In this document: one piece after another, positions 7,534-15,082 of the stretch
How the letters are laid out: every line of letters starts with the position of its first letter
Numbering within the stretch: position 1 is the stretch's first letter
From: UBA2632 sp964452155
GTDB lineage: Bacteria > Bacteroidota > Bacteroidia > Bacteroidales > Dysgonomonadaceae
Direction: 5' to 3'
DNA length: 17,597 nt
Assembly (NCBI GenBank): GCA_964452155.1
Contig: CAYVLC010000051.1
Coordinates: 1 to 17,597 of the forward strand
Notes under the pieces: generated by a model
Told to the model about the DNA's origin: nothing
Seen by the model: only the letters and a program-made list of their open reading frames with translations
Databases searched by the model: none
Made by a program: the position numbers and the translations under genes

Positions 7534-8064
7534 TTATGGCAGATATGTGAGTTCTCCATCTACTACACGTGCAGGTTGTGTGTAGGGGTGCTCAGTAGAT
7601 TTACCAATTTGCATGATGTGTTGCACATTCCATCCATCGGCTTTCAAATAATCTGACACCATGGAGCGATGACACCGCCACCATACAGCTTCGGAACACA
7701 TATAAGCAATGCGTTCTTGTAGAGCAATCTCTATGAGTTCTCTGATGCCTTCGGCAAAAGAGTCAGTTTCCATATAATCTGCATAACCTCTAAAGTCTGC
7801 ATGACGCCATGAAGTGTTTTTAGATTGAGGGTCAACTTTTCTTCTTCCACCCAATTTCTTCAAATGAGTATATTCAATCTTATTTTCGGGTAAAGACATT
7901 TCGAGTGCTTCTTTATTGAACTGAGGGAATTTTCGTGACCCCGGAAAGCTTCTCACATCAACAACACGTTCTATATTAAAAGAATGTAGCATAGCCACAA
8001 ACTCCTCTAGACTATGAGTAGAATGCCCAATGGTCCAAACTCTCTTTGGCTCGCTAGTTTTCAT
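7534..8064 (-). CDS. DUF488 domain protein
   Basis: This is a 176-residue cytoplasmic protein of the DUF488 family. Conserved elements are WTIGHSTHSLEEF at about 10-22, DVRSFPGSRKFPQFN at 36-50, the LGGRR block at 71-75 and the Cys-containing segment YMCSEAVWWRCHRSM at 121-135 (C123, C131-H132-R133). The cysteines and CHR motif are the hallmark of this branch and look like a catalytic or metal-linked site, but no reaction is established that I can name with confidence. I chose the ATG at 8062-8064. An in-frame ATG at 8085 would add seven residues. A near-match -7 element (AAACTTTG, 8083-8090) could give an extra promoter inside the run. It lies between the AhpD-like gene (77-base gap) and the frameshifted YeaO-type DUF488 gene, so two different DUF488 subfamilies stand side by side. 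Confidence 0.88.
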   Translation of the reverse strand: MKTSEPKRVWTIGHSTHSLEEFVAMLHSFNIERVVDVRSFPGSRKFPQFNKEALEMSLPENKIEYTHLKKLGGRRKVDPQSKNTSWRHADFRGYADYMETDSFAEGIRELIEIALQERIAYMCSEAVWWRCHRSMVSDYLKADGWNVQHIMQIGKSTEHPYTQPARVVDGELTYLP

Positions 8065-8141
8065 TCTATCGCAATTAATTTGCAAAGTTTATTGCTATGC
8101 TACTTACTTATTCTTATAATCTTGGAAAAAGAAAATATGAC

Positions 8142-8483
8142 TTACCCTTCTTTCTCCATTTCATCCATTGCCAAAGCTGAGTGTGCTAGAGCAGCACCCG
8201 ACCGCATTTCGGAAGCCACCCAAATAGCTTCCATCATCTCTTCTTTACTTGCTCCCATTCGCATAGACTCTTTTGTATGCGCTCTGATGCAATAAGGACA
8301 TTGTGTGACATGGGCCACAGCCAAAGCAATCAAATGTTTTGTCTTTTCAGAAAGCGCACCTTCTGCAAAAACAGTATTACTAAAGTTCATCCAGGCCTTC
8401 ATGCTCTCTGGAGCCAAAGAGGTTCTTTTGTGCAGCATCTCTTTGCTGGGGTTAGGATACATATTTGATTCTTCCATTTTCAT
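8142..8483 (-). CDS. Carboxymuconolactone decarboxylase / AhpD-like CxxC protein
   Basis: This is a 113-residue all-helical protein of the CMD/AhpD superfamily. The core is LIALAVAHVTQCPYCIRAHT at about 51-70, with the redox pair C62 and C65 and H69 arranged as in AhpD (CxxCxxxH). It is followed by MGASKEEMMEAIWVASEMRSGAALAHS. Proteins with this motif act as small peroxidase or disulfide-reductase partners in peroxide defence. Decarboxylase activity is unlikely with the CxxC present. The start at 8483 is used, but ATGs at 8477 and 8462 are also possible. Only 19 bases separate it from the aconitase stop, so the two are very likely on one transcript. This places a thiol antioxidant protein directly behind an oxidation-sensitive Fe-S enzyme. 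Confidence 0.87.
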   Translation of the reverse strand: MKMEESNMYPNPSKEMLHKRTSLAPESMKAWMNFSNTVFAEGALSEKTKHLIALAVAHVTQCPYCIRAHTKESMRMGASKEEMMEAIWVASEMRSGAALAHSALAMDEMEKEG

Positions 8484-8502
8484 TCGTCTTTAGTGTCTAT
8501 TT

Positions 8503-11304
8503 TCATTCAGCTCCACCTCTCAAGAACTGCCGCAACACATATTGCAGAATACCTCCGTTGCGATAGTACTCTATCTCTATTTGAGAATCAAGACGCGCAA
8601 TTGCCATAAACTTCTTCTGCTCTCCTCGTTTGTTTTCAACAATCACCTCCACCTCTTTATGTGGTGTTAGGTTGTTTTCTATACCTACGATGGTGAAGTT
8701 TTCTTTACCACTAATATCTAACTTCTCAGCCGTTTCGCCCTCCTTAAACTCTAGTGGTAAGACGCCCATTCCCACTAAGTTGCTGCGATGTATGCGTTCG
8801 TAGCTTTCGGCCAATACACATTTCACACCTAAGAGAAAAGTTCCTTTTGCAGCCCAGTCACGCGACGATCCACTACCATACTCTTTACCAGCCAACACAA
8901 TTAGTGGCGTATTGTCTTTTTTGTATTTCATGGCTGCTTCGTAAACAGTCATCTCTTCTTTTTCGGGTAGATAACTGGTGTATCCACCTTCTTGTTTAGC
9001 TAATTGATTCTTTATACGCACATTGGCAAATGTTCCACGTACCATTACCTCATCGTTTCCACGACGCGAACCGTAGGAGTTGAAATCTTGTTTCAAAACA
9101 CCATGCTCAATAAGGTATTTTCCAGCAGCAGAATATTCGTTGAACGATCCTGCAGGAGAAATATGATCTGTTGTTACGCTATCGCCTAGCATCAATAGTG
9201 CACGTGCATGTTTTATATCTTTCAATGCTCCGGGCTCGTCCGATATGCCATGGAAGAATGGTATCTCTTTGATGTAAGTAGAGTTTGTATTCCATTCGTA
9301 CAACTTGCCCGATGGAACCTCCAAATTGCGCCATGTTTCGTTTCCTTCAAAAACGTCGCTGTAGCTCTTCTCAAAATCATCAGGAGTCAATACTTTTTTC
9401 ATTATATCATTGATCTCCTCGTTGCTTGGCCATATATCTTTCAGATAAACTGGATTCATATTAGAATCGTAGCTAATGGGCTCGTTGGTCAAGTCGATAT
9501 CCACGCGACCCGCAATGGCATAAGCCACTACCAACATGGGCGACATCAAGAAGTTCATCTTCACTTGTGGGTGAATGCGGGCCTCAAAATTACGATTGCC
9601 CGATAGGACTGAAGTAAGCACCAAGCTCTGGCTATCAGCAACTTTTGCAATGTCTGAAGCAAGTGGCCCCGAGTTGCCAATACACGAAGTACAACCATAT
9701 CCCACTAAGTGGAATTGCAATGCTTCGAGGTCTTTCATCAGGTCGGCCTTTTCTAAATAGTCGGTTACAACTTTAGATCCAGGAGCGAGCGATGTCTTTA
9801 CCCATGGTTTCACATCAATACCATGCTGGCGTGCTTTTTTTGCTACCAAGCCTGCACCAATCATTACATAGGGGTTGGATGTGTTGGTACACGAAGTGAT
9901 TGCTGCAATAGCAACTGCTCCGTCAGACAACATAAATTTCTCTTGTCCTCTGGTAATCCAAACTGTCTTTAAACCATTGCGCTGAATAGCTTCTATTTCT
10001 GTTTCTGTTTCTACTTTTTTATCTTTAGACTTCGAAGGCATCATATCGCCACCCTCGCCATCAAAACGTGTTATTGATTTATCTATATCTCTATCTTCCC
10101 ACGATATATATTTTCTGTGATACGAATGGTCTAGGAGGTCTATAAATTTACTTTTGAAATCTTTCAAAAGTATCTTATCTTGCGGTCTGCTTGGTCCCGC
10201 CACAGTGGGTTCTATGCTCGAAATATCAAGTTCAAGTACATCTGTATATTCAATGGCGTCTTCGTTTTCGCGCCAAAACATATTTGTTTTGCAATAACTT
10301 TCAATCAACTCCAACTGCTCAGGCGAGCGATTGCTCTGTTTCATATACTCCAAAGTTTTATCGTCAATTGGAAACAGTGTTACAGTACAACCAAACTCGG
10401 GCGACATATTGCCAATGGTGGCCCTGTCGGGTACAGAAAGATTATCCAATCCAGGGCCAAATACCTCCACAAACTTACCCACAACACCATACTTTCTAAG
10501 AATATTGGCAATGGTGAGTACCAAGTCTGTAGCCGTAGAGCCTAGTGGCAACTTGCCTGTTAGTTTTAGTCCAATTACTTCTGGCATGATAAAATAAATG
10601 GGCTGTCCCAATATAGCAGCTTCTGCTTCTATACCTCCAACACCCCATGCCAAAACACCCACACCATTTACCATGGGAGTATGACTATCTGTTCCTACAG
10701 CGGTATCGGGAAATGCCATGCCATCTCTCTCGATAACACCTTTAGATAGGTATTCTAAGTTTACTTGATGACAAATACCCATTCCTGGAGGAACAACACT
10801 GAAGTTATCAAACGAGTTTTGGGCCCACTTCAAAAACTGATAGCGCTCTTTGTTGCGACGATACTCCTCATCGATATTGCGACTGTAGGAGTACTGTGTG
10901 CCAAAATAATCGACTTGTACTGAGTGGTCTATCACCAAATCTACAGGTATAAGCGGATTGATAGATTCTGGGTCTCCTCCTTTGCGAGCTACCTCTGCGC
11001 GAAGTGCTGCAATATCTACAACTGCAGGCACACCCGTGAAGTCCTGCATGAGCACACGTGCTGGCTTAAAAGGAATGTCTTTATCTACAGCCTTGGGCTT
11101 CCAATTCAGTAATGTTTCTACATTCTCGCGCGTTACCGCAAAATCATCGTAATTGCGCAAAGCGTTTTCCAATAATATACGTATAGAGAAAGGCAGTTTC
11201 TCTATTGCATAGCCTTGCTTCTGCAACTCTGGTAGGCTATAATAGGTAAGGTTTTTACCGTTTACCTCTAAACTTCGTTTAATCTTAAAGATGTCATTCT
11301 CCAT
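8503..11304 (-). CDS. acnA: Aconitate hydratase A (4Fe-4S)
   Basis: This is a 933-residue enzyme of the AcnA/IRP branch that converts citrate to isocitrate through cis-aconitate in the TCA cycle. It is slightly longer than E. coli AcnA (891). The [4Fe-4S] ligands are C472 in SCTNTSNP and C538 and C541 in GYGCTSCIGNSGPL. Other signatures are DSHTPMVNGVGVLAWGVGG at 206-224 and, in the swivelling C-terminal domain, GDSVTTDHISPAGS at 707-720 and the active-site GSSRDWAAKG at 812-821 (S813-S814-R815). A lysine- and acid-rich insert at about 424-438 (KSKDKKVETETEIEA) probably loops out at the surface. The related 2-methylisocitrate dehydratase AcnD is possible but less likely, as no methylcitrate gene is nearby. 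The 46-base gap to the reductase gene and 19-base gap to the AhpD-like gene suggest operon expression under stress control and not a TCA operon. No icd or gltA is present. Confidence 0.95.
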   Translation of the reverse strand: MENDIFKIKRSLEVNGKNLTYYSLPELQKQGYAIEKLPFSIRILLENALRNYDDFAVTRENVETLLNWKPKAVDKDIPFKPARVLMQDFTGVPAVVDIAALRAEVARKGGDPESINPLIPVDLVIDHSVQVDYFGTQYSYSRNIDEEYRRNKERYQFLKWAQNSFDNFSVVPPGMGICHQVNLEYLSKGVIERDGMAFPDTAVGTDSHTPMVNGVGVLAWGVGGIEAEAAILGQPIYFIMPEVIGLKLTGKLPLGSTATDLVLTIANILRKYGVVGKFVEVFGPGLDNLSVPDRATIGNMSPEFGCTVTLFPIDDKTLEYMKQSNRSPEQLELIESYCKTNMFWRENEDAIEYTDVLELDISSIEPTVAGPSRPQDKILLKDFKSKFIDLLDHSYHRKYISWEDRDIDKSITRFDGEGGDMMPSKSKDKKVETETEIEAIQRNGLKTVWITRGQEKFMLSDGAVAIAAITSCTNTSNPYVMIGAGLVAKKARQHGIDVKPWVKTSLAPGSKVVTDYLEKADLMKDLEALQFHLVGYGCTSCIGNSGPLASDIAKVADSQSLVLTSVLSGNRNFEARIHPQVKMNFLMSPMLVVAYAIAGRVDIDLTNEPISYDSNMNPVYLKDIWPSNEEINDIMKKVLTPDDFEKSYSDVFEGNETWRNLEVPSGKLYEWNTNSTYIKEIPFFHGISDEPGALKDIKHARALLMLGDSVTTDHISPAGSFNEYSAAGKYLIEHGVLKQDFNSYGSRRGNDEVMVRGTFANVRIKNQLAKQEGGYTSYLPEKEEMTVYEAAMKYKKDNTPLIVLAGKEYGSGSSRDWAAKGTFLLGVKCVLAESYERIHRSNLVGMGVLPLEFKEGETAEKLDISGKENFTIVGIENNLTPHKEVEVIVENKRGEQKKFMAIARLDSQIEIEYYRNGGILQYVLRQFLRGGAE

Positions 11305-11350
11305 GTTTTGGGTTTGTTTTTGTTGTGCTAAATAAGTTTGTGTTATTATC

Positions 11351-12022
11351 TTAAAATACTTCTTTTATAATTGCATCTTCTTTAACATTCAAATTGCGAA
11401 GTTGTTCTTCAATATTTTCCATCATTGGTTTTGGGCCGCACAAATAAACGTAATTATAATCTCCGACGCCGTGTTTCTTAAGAAACTCTTCAGTTATCCA
11501 ACCATGATCAAACTCCACAGTCTCTTCTTGCGATAGAATATTGATGAAGTTGTGCCCCAACATATCTTTAAACTCAATATTATGAATGATATCAGCGGCT
11601 GTTTTATTAGCAAAAAGCAGCTTATTATTGCCCAACTCATTCTTGCTCTGCAAATGACGCAATATAGATATGAAAGGGGTAACACCTGCACCACCTGCTA
11701 TAAACACACCTTCACCTTTATAGGCTATTGCCCCCCACACTTCGTGAACGATTAATTCATCGCCGGCCTTCAATGTCAATAATTCATTGGTAACTCCCTG
11801 GTGAGATGGATAGGTCTTTATTATAAATTCCAGATAGTCATCCTTAGGTAAGTTTGTAAAGGTAAATGATTTTTTTTTCTTTTCCCAACCCTCTTTGTTA
11901 ATAGAGATACGAGAAGCTTGTCCGGGTTTGAAGTTGAAATTGGCTGGTTTCTCGGTTTTAAATCTTAACACGTCGTGTGTTACATGATCTACTAATTTTA
12001 TTTTAACAATGTGTTGCTCCAT
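11351..12022 (-). CDS. FNR-type flavoprotein (ferredoxin/flavodoxin) reductase
   Basis: This is a 223-residue protein with the ferredoxin-NADP reductase fold and no fused ferredoxin or globin domain. The N-terminal beta-barrel carries the flavin-binding KSFTFTN at 51-57 (in place of the usual RxYS) and HQGVTN at 74-79. The nucleotide-binding half has GGAGVTPFISIL at 110-121 and YLCGPKPMM at 193-201, and the protein closes with a VF-type end (IIKEVF). It likely passes electrons from NAD(P)H through flavin to a small carrier or directly to a metal protein. It stands between ric (45-base gap) and acnA (46-base gap), so supplying electrons to the di-iron repair protein is an attractive inference, though no partner is proven. 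The gene holds an A9 tract (11870-11878) that, unlike the A8 tract at 7397, leaves the frame intact. Confidence 0.88.
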   Translation of the reverse strand: MEQHIVKIKLVDHVTHDVLRFKTEKPANFNFKPGQASRISINKEGWEKKKKSFTFTNLPKDDYLEFIIKTYPSHQGVTNELLTLKAGDELIVHEVWGAIAYKGEGVFIAGGAGVTPFISILRHLQSKNELGNNKLLFANKTAADIIHNIEFKDMLGHNFINILSQEETVEFDHGWITEEFLKKHGVGDYNYVYLCGPKPMMENIEEQLRNLNVKEDAIIKEVF

Positions 12023-12067
12023 AATCTGTTTTCTTTAAGAGGTTTGGGTGTAGCCTATTCTTATAGA

Positions 12068-12790
12068 TTATAGCAATTGCTCTTCCAAGAGAATAGACTT
12101 TGGGAATAAAATATTGTTTTCTAAATGGATGTGCAGATGCAAATCATCTTGAAATTCTTTTAGCATGGCAAAAGCTACTCTGTATGAATTGCAAGCATCT
12201 GCGGGTGGAGTATAATTGTTACTCAACCGTTCTATATCTCTAAAACGATCACCCTCGGCAGAATGTTCGCTTTCCATTTCATTTATTGGATTTTTGATGC
12301 TGCCAAAGCTTGGCTTTTGCAATAACTCTCCTCTGCGTTTAGCATTTTCCATTTTACGAACGAATGGAAACAATATGAGCTCTTCCTTCTTCATGTGTTG
12401 CGTGAGATTGCTAACGGTTTGCCCCATGAGTTCTTTTATCTCATGTAGTTCTGGATGATTGTTTCCATGAACTTCGCATATCGTCTCTATATGAGCCATA
12501 AGTTCTGGTGATTTGTCTTCTACATATCTATGGTGGGTTTTCTCTATATAATCTGCCAATAAATCCAGAGGCCACGATTTAAAATCTATTCCCGCAGAAT
12601 TGCTTACATTTCCAATTGCATTTAAATCGTTGAGAACAACCCCAACATCTATCTTTTTTGCAGTGCATGCATCACTTATTGTTCTGTTGCCTTGACAACA
12701 AAAATCTATACCATATTTCTTAAATACCGATGCAGAGCGGTAGTCTTGTGCTACCAATTCTCCTATAATCCGAGTTTTTTGAACTTCCAT
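12068..12790 (-). CDS. ric: Iron-sulfur cluster repair di-iron protein RIC (YtfE/ScdA family)
   Basis: This is a 240-residue RIC protein, which restores Fe-S clusters damaged by nitric oxide or peroxide and has been tied to NO removal. The N-terminal ScdA_N (DUF542) domain at about 1-65 contains YGIDFCCQG with the invariant cysteine pair C31-C32. The hemerythrin-like four-helix domain at about 70-240 shows the expected metal ligands: HH at 86-87, H132 with E136 (QHMKKEE), H176 (ESEH) and the final HLHIHLENNILFP segment with H218-H222 and E224. The length and ligand spacing fit E. coli YtfE. A perfect 10-2-10 inverted repeat at 12808-12829, 18 bases before the ATG, is a likely control site. 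It lies downstream of the DUF438 gene by 77 bases and upstream of the reductase and aconitase genes. Aconitase is a known client of RIC-type repair in E. coli. Confidence 0.94.
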   Translation of the reverse strand: MEVQKTRIIGELVAQDYRSASVFKKYGIDFCCQGNRTISDACTAKKIDVGVVLNDLNAIGNVSNSAGIDFKSWPLDLLADYIEKTHHRYVEDKSPELMAHIETICEVHGNNHPELHEIKELMGQTVSNLTQHMKKEELILFPFVRKMENAKRRGELLQKPSFGSIKNPINEMESEHSAEGDRFRDIERLSNNYTPPADACNSYRVAFAMLKEFQDDLHLHIHLENNILFPKSILLEEQLL

Positions 12791-12807
12791 AATGTTTGTT
12801 TTTTCAG

Positions 12808-12829
12808 TACCTCAAGTAAACTTGAGGTA
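12808..12829. promoter_or_regulatory. Perfect 10-2-10 inverted repeat before ric (candidate operator)
   Basis: The left arm TACCTCAAGT (12808-12817) and right arm ACTTGAGGTA (12820-12829) are exact reverse complements around AA. The repeat lies in the 77-base gap between the DUF438 stop and the ric start, ending 18 bases from the ATG. Neither strand has a T-run after it, so a terminator is unlikely. A GATATTTG (minus strand, 12858-12865, one mismatch to TAnnTTTG) could start transcription upstream, which would put the repeat in the leader. The regulator is unknown. Its arms do not resemble those of the 15022-15043 repeat. Confidence 0.6.
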
Positions 12830-12867
12830 AATTTATATCTAAAAGTTATAATTGGTGCAAATATCCA

Positions 12868-14481
12868 TTACTCCTTATCCGCAATTTCTTGTTTAATCAG
12901 TTTTATTAGATGTTCCACTTTAAAACCTCCCACTTTGCTTATCATATCAAGCGTAGCAATATTCTTCATTGTTTTAAAAACAACAGGATTGGCAAGTCTT
13001 TTGTAATCAGAAGAAACAGTACCTAGGAACTCTTTTATAAAAGGATATTCAGTTACCAAATCGCCAATTAAAGTTTTTGGCTCTATTTCTATTTGCACCT
13101 CTGTTTTAGCTGTAGTTTCTTTTAAATTCATTTTGCTTAGTTCTGTATTTATATCTTTATCTTTATATGCTTTTGATGTTGTGTTGTCCCACGACAAGAG
13201 TTTTCTGCTTCCTTTGAGACTTCTAATGTGGGTTACATCTTGCATCATTTCCAACACTCCTTTAAAAACGCCTTCGTCGTCACGCACAGCATTAAAGATG
13301 ATATAGATAAACTTGTCCCCTTTATCAATCCAAAAGTCGGCCTTATCTTGTTCGCCTTTTCTAAAGGCATCTATTATGGCTTCAACCATTGAGAGGCTTT
13401 CGCGTGGATGGCAATTTTGCACTTCCCTACCAATCACTCCTGCACTGCGCGGAAAAATGCGATGCCTAGAATCCGTGTAAAACTTTACAATATCATTCTC
13501 ATCAACGTAAGACAAATCTACTTGCATGTGCTTGTAGATAAGATTAATCTGGTCTAGTGTCAGTTTTCCATTGCTCACATTTAGCACCTCGTCTTTGGAG
13601 GATAAATGGGTTGTTAATCCATGTTTTGTTAGCACTTCTTGCAAATCGGTCAAGAGGTTGTTCTTATTGTCCACCCCTGGAAATTGGTTTTCTGACTGTG
13701 ATAAGAAATATGTAGGTGGATTAGCAATCAAACAGTAGCCAATCTCATCATCGCCTTTGCGCATTTCGGCAAACTCTTTGTTGCTCAATAGTTTCAACGA
13801 AGTAGGATAGAGTACCTCGCGCTCTTTTTCTAAAATATCGCGCACTAGGTGTATCACTTGAGCTTGCGAATCGATAAACTCCTTATCCTTATCGGATTTC
13901 AACAATTCAAATGCATCCTTTATAGCATCACGCACTCTGTCATCAAATGTCCACATTATTCTCGATGGTCTGTCGAAGCCTTTGTGCTCAAGTGCCGAAT
14001 ATAGTTGGTGTTGCTTTCTGCTGAAATGAGTGTTTATTTGACTGAGTTTTGTATAAAGGTCAAGCCATTCGTTCTTAATGAATTTTGCCGATAGTTTTTG
14101 CTCCAATTCACGCAACAGTTGCTCAAGGGCTACTGCTTCATCAGCATAGGTTTGTATGGGATGCCCTTTCGGAAGGCTTAGAGTGTCAACAACTAGAACA
14201 TCTTTGAAAACTTCTAAAATATCATCCATCCCTTCAGCCATTATCTCATCGGTAATACCGGCATTGTATAAGTGCTGCTCGCCATAAGCAAACTCTTCTG
14301 CAGATACACTGTCGAAAGTCTGCTTTACGAGTTTTCGTGCTTCTGCAGGTGTTATCTCTTTATTAAATACTTTCAATTTTATCTCAAGCATCTTTTGAAT
14401 GCGAGCATTATCAATGTTGAGGTATTTCTTCATTTCAAGATCACCCTCAACGGGTACTGAATGTTTCCTATTATTGTACAT
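12868..14481 (-). CDS. DUF438 / hemerythrin-like / PAS protein with C-terminal DUF1858-like domain
   Basis: This is a 537-residue soluble multidomain protein. Residues about 20-90 are DUF438 (EITPAEARKLVKQTFDSVSAEEF). About 100-240 is a hemerythrin-like region beginning at HPIQTYADEAVALEQLL, with HFSRKQHQLYSALEHKGFDRPSRIMW and later KEREVLYPTSLKLL. About 310-430 is a PAS domain with the family's IFPRSAGVIGREVQNCHPRESL block and GVLEMMQDVTHIRSLKGSRKLLSW at the end. The last 70 or so residues are DUF1858/ScdA_N-like (LIGDLVTEYPFIKEFL, then LANPVVFKTMKNIATLD) but without the CC or CxxC of other such domains. PAS plus hemerythrin suggests sensing of oxygen, NO or redox state, possibly with haem or di-iron, and no output domain is visible. 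The start at 14481 has an A-rich leader. ATG 14433 is an alternative. It lies between the Rrf2 gene (62-base gap) and ric. Confidence 0.88.
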   Translation of the reverse strand: MYNNRKHSVPVEGDLEMKKYLNIDNARIQKMLEIKLKVFNKEITPAEARKLVKQTFDSVSAEEFAYGEQHLYNAGITDEIMAEGMDDILEVFKDVLVVDTLSLPKGHPIQTYADEAVALEQLLRELEQKLSAKFIKNEWLDLYTKLSQINTHFSRKQHQLYSALEHKGFDRPSRIMWTFDDRVRDAIKDAFELLKSDKDKEFIDSQAQVIHLVRDILEKEREVLYPTSLKLLSNKEFAEMRKGDDEIGYCLIANPPTYFLSQSENQFPGVDNKNNLLTDLQEVLTKHGLTTHLSSKDEVLNVSNGKLTLDQINLIYKHMQVDLSYVDENDIVKFYTDSRHRIFPRSAGVIGREVQNCHPRESLSMVEAIIDAFRKGEQDKADFWIDKGDKFIYIIFNAVRDDEGVFKGVLEMMQDVTHIRSLKGSRKLLSWDNTTSKAYKDKDINTELSKMNLKETTAKTEVQIEIEPKTLIGDLVTEYPFIKEFLGTVSSDYKRLANPVVFKTMKNIATLDMISKVGGFKVEHLIKLIKQEIADKE

Positions 14482-14543
14482 TTGATTTGTTGTTTTTTTG
14501 TTAGAAAATATATCGAACAGCTAAGTAGGTTACTTTCCTGAAT

Positions 14544-14978
14544 TTATCGTTTCAAAAAAGATAAACCTTTTTCAATATCTTCAGATAAGTCAACTAATAA
14601 TGTATTCTCAAGCATGGTTTTCAAATCATTTCTAATAGATTTGTATTGATGATGAATTACGCATGGTTTGTTTTCGTTGCACTGATGAAAACCCAAGCCG
14701 CAGCCTTCATAAATAGAATCTCCATCTATGGCCGAAACAATCATGCTTAGATTGAGTTGCCCAATTTTATCTTTCTCCACAGAGAATCCTCCTGTAGGTC
14801 CTTTTTCAGATTGTATTATATTATTGCGAGAAAGTTGCTGCAATATTTTAGATGTGTATGCCTCAGGCGATTCTATAGCCCTGGCAACATCTCTCATACT
14901 CACTTTTTGATTCTTTATTGAAGAGTCAATTATATAGACCGAGGCTTTAATGCCATACTCACAAGCTTTTGAAAACAT
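14544..14978 (-). CDS. Rrf2-family Fe-S transcriptional regulator (NsrR/IscR-like)
   Basis: This is a 144-residue winged-helix repressor. The DNA-binding part spans about 1-75: FSKACEYGIKASVYI, the recognition helix region in ARAIESPEAYTSKILQQLSRN and the wing at GPTGGF (60-65). Three cysteines, C93, C100 and C106, sit where Rrf2 proteins hold a 2Fe-2S or 4Fe-4S cluster, with spacing CX6CX5C. This spacing is between that of IscR (CX5CX5C) and that of some NsrR proteins (CX7CX5C), so the cluster and signal are not certain, but the hemerythrin, RIC and reductase genes right after it favour an NO-sensing NsrR-like role. A TAnnTTTG promoter element (14999-15006) and a perfect inverted repeat over the -33 region (15022-15043) point to self-repression. 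It is the first gene of the long minus-strand run. Confidence 0.92.
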   Translation of the reverse strand: MFSKACEYGIKASVYIIDSSIKNQKVSMRDVARAIESPEAYTSKILQQLSRNNIIQSEKGPTGGFSVEKDKIGQLNLSMIVSAIDGDSIYEGCGLGFHQCNENKPCVIHHQYKSIRNDLKTMLENTLLVDLSEDIEKGLSFLKR

Positions 14979-14998
14979 ATTACTTCTATTTTAGACTT

Positions 14999-15006
14999 CA
15001 AATATA
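14999..15006 (-). promoter_or_regulatory. Promoter -7 element for the Rrf2 regulator gene
   Basis: The minus strand reads TATATTTG, an exact TAnnTTTG match, 20 bases before the ATG at 14978. The predicted start point would be about 14993, giving a leader of about 15 bases. No TTTG is present at the -33 position, which is taken up by the inverted repeat at 15022-15043. A weak -33 box under repressor control is common. Confidence 0.55.
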
Positions 15007-15021
15007 ATAATATGTTTCGAG

Positions 15022-15043
15022 TAGTGGATATGTTTATCCACTA
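15022..15043. promoter_or_regulatory. Perfect 9-4-9 inverted repeat over the Rrf2 promoter (candidate self-operator)
   Basis: The left arm TAGTGGATA (15022-15030) and right arm TATCCACTA (15035-15043) are exact reverse complements around TGTT. The repeat starts 15 bases upstream of the TATATTTG -7 element and so covers the -33 region of the regulator gene. A 22-base dyad at this place is what a dimeric Rrf2 repressor would need. No T-run follows on either strand, so it is not an intrinsic terminator. Confidence 0.65.
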
Positions 15044-15082
15044 TTAATTGTTAAAGGTTTATTTAATTGTTTACTCCTATCG

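Noticed and set aside
10180..10597. Several overlapping plus-strand frames of 88-121 codons within acnA
   Set aside because: All are antisense shadows of the aconitase coding sequence, with biased composition and no recognisable fold.
12808..12829. Reading the ric-proximal dyad as an intrinsic terminator of the DUF438 gene
   Set aside because: Neither strand has a T-run after the stem, and A and mixed bases follow it.
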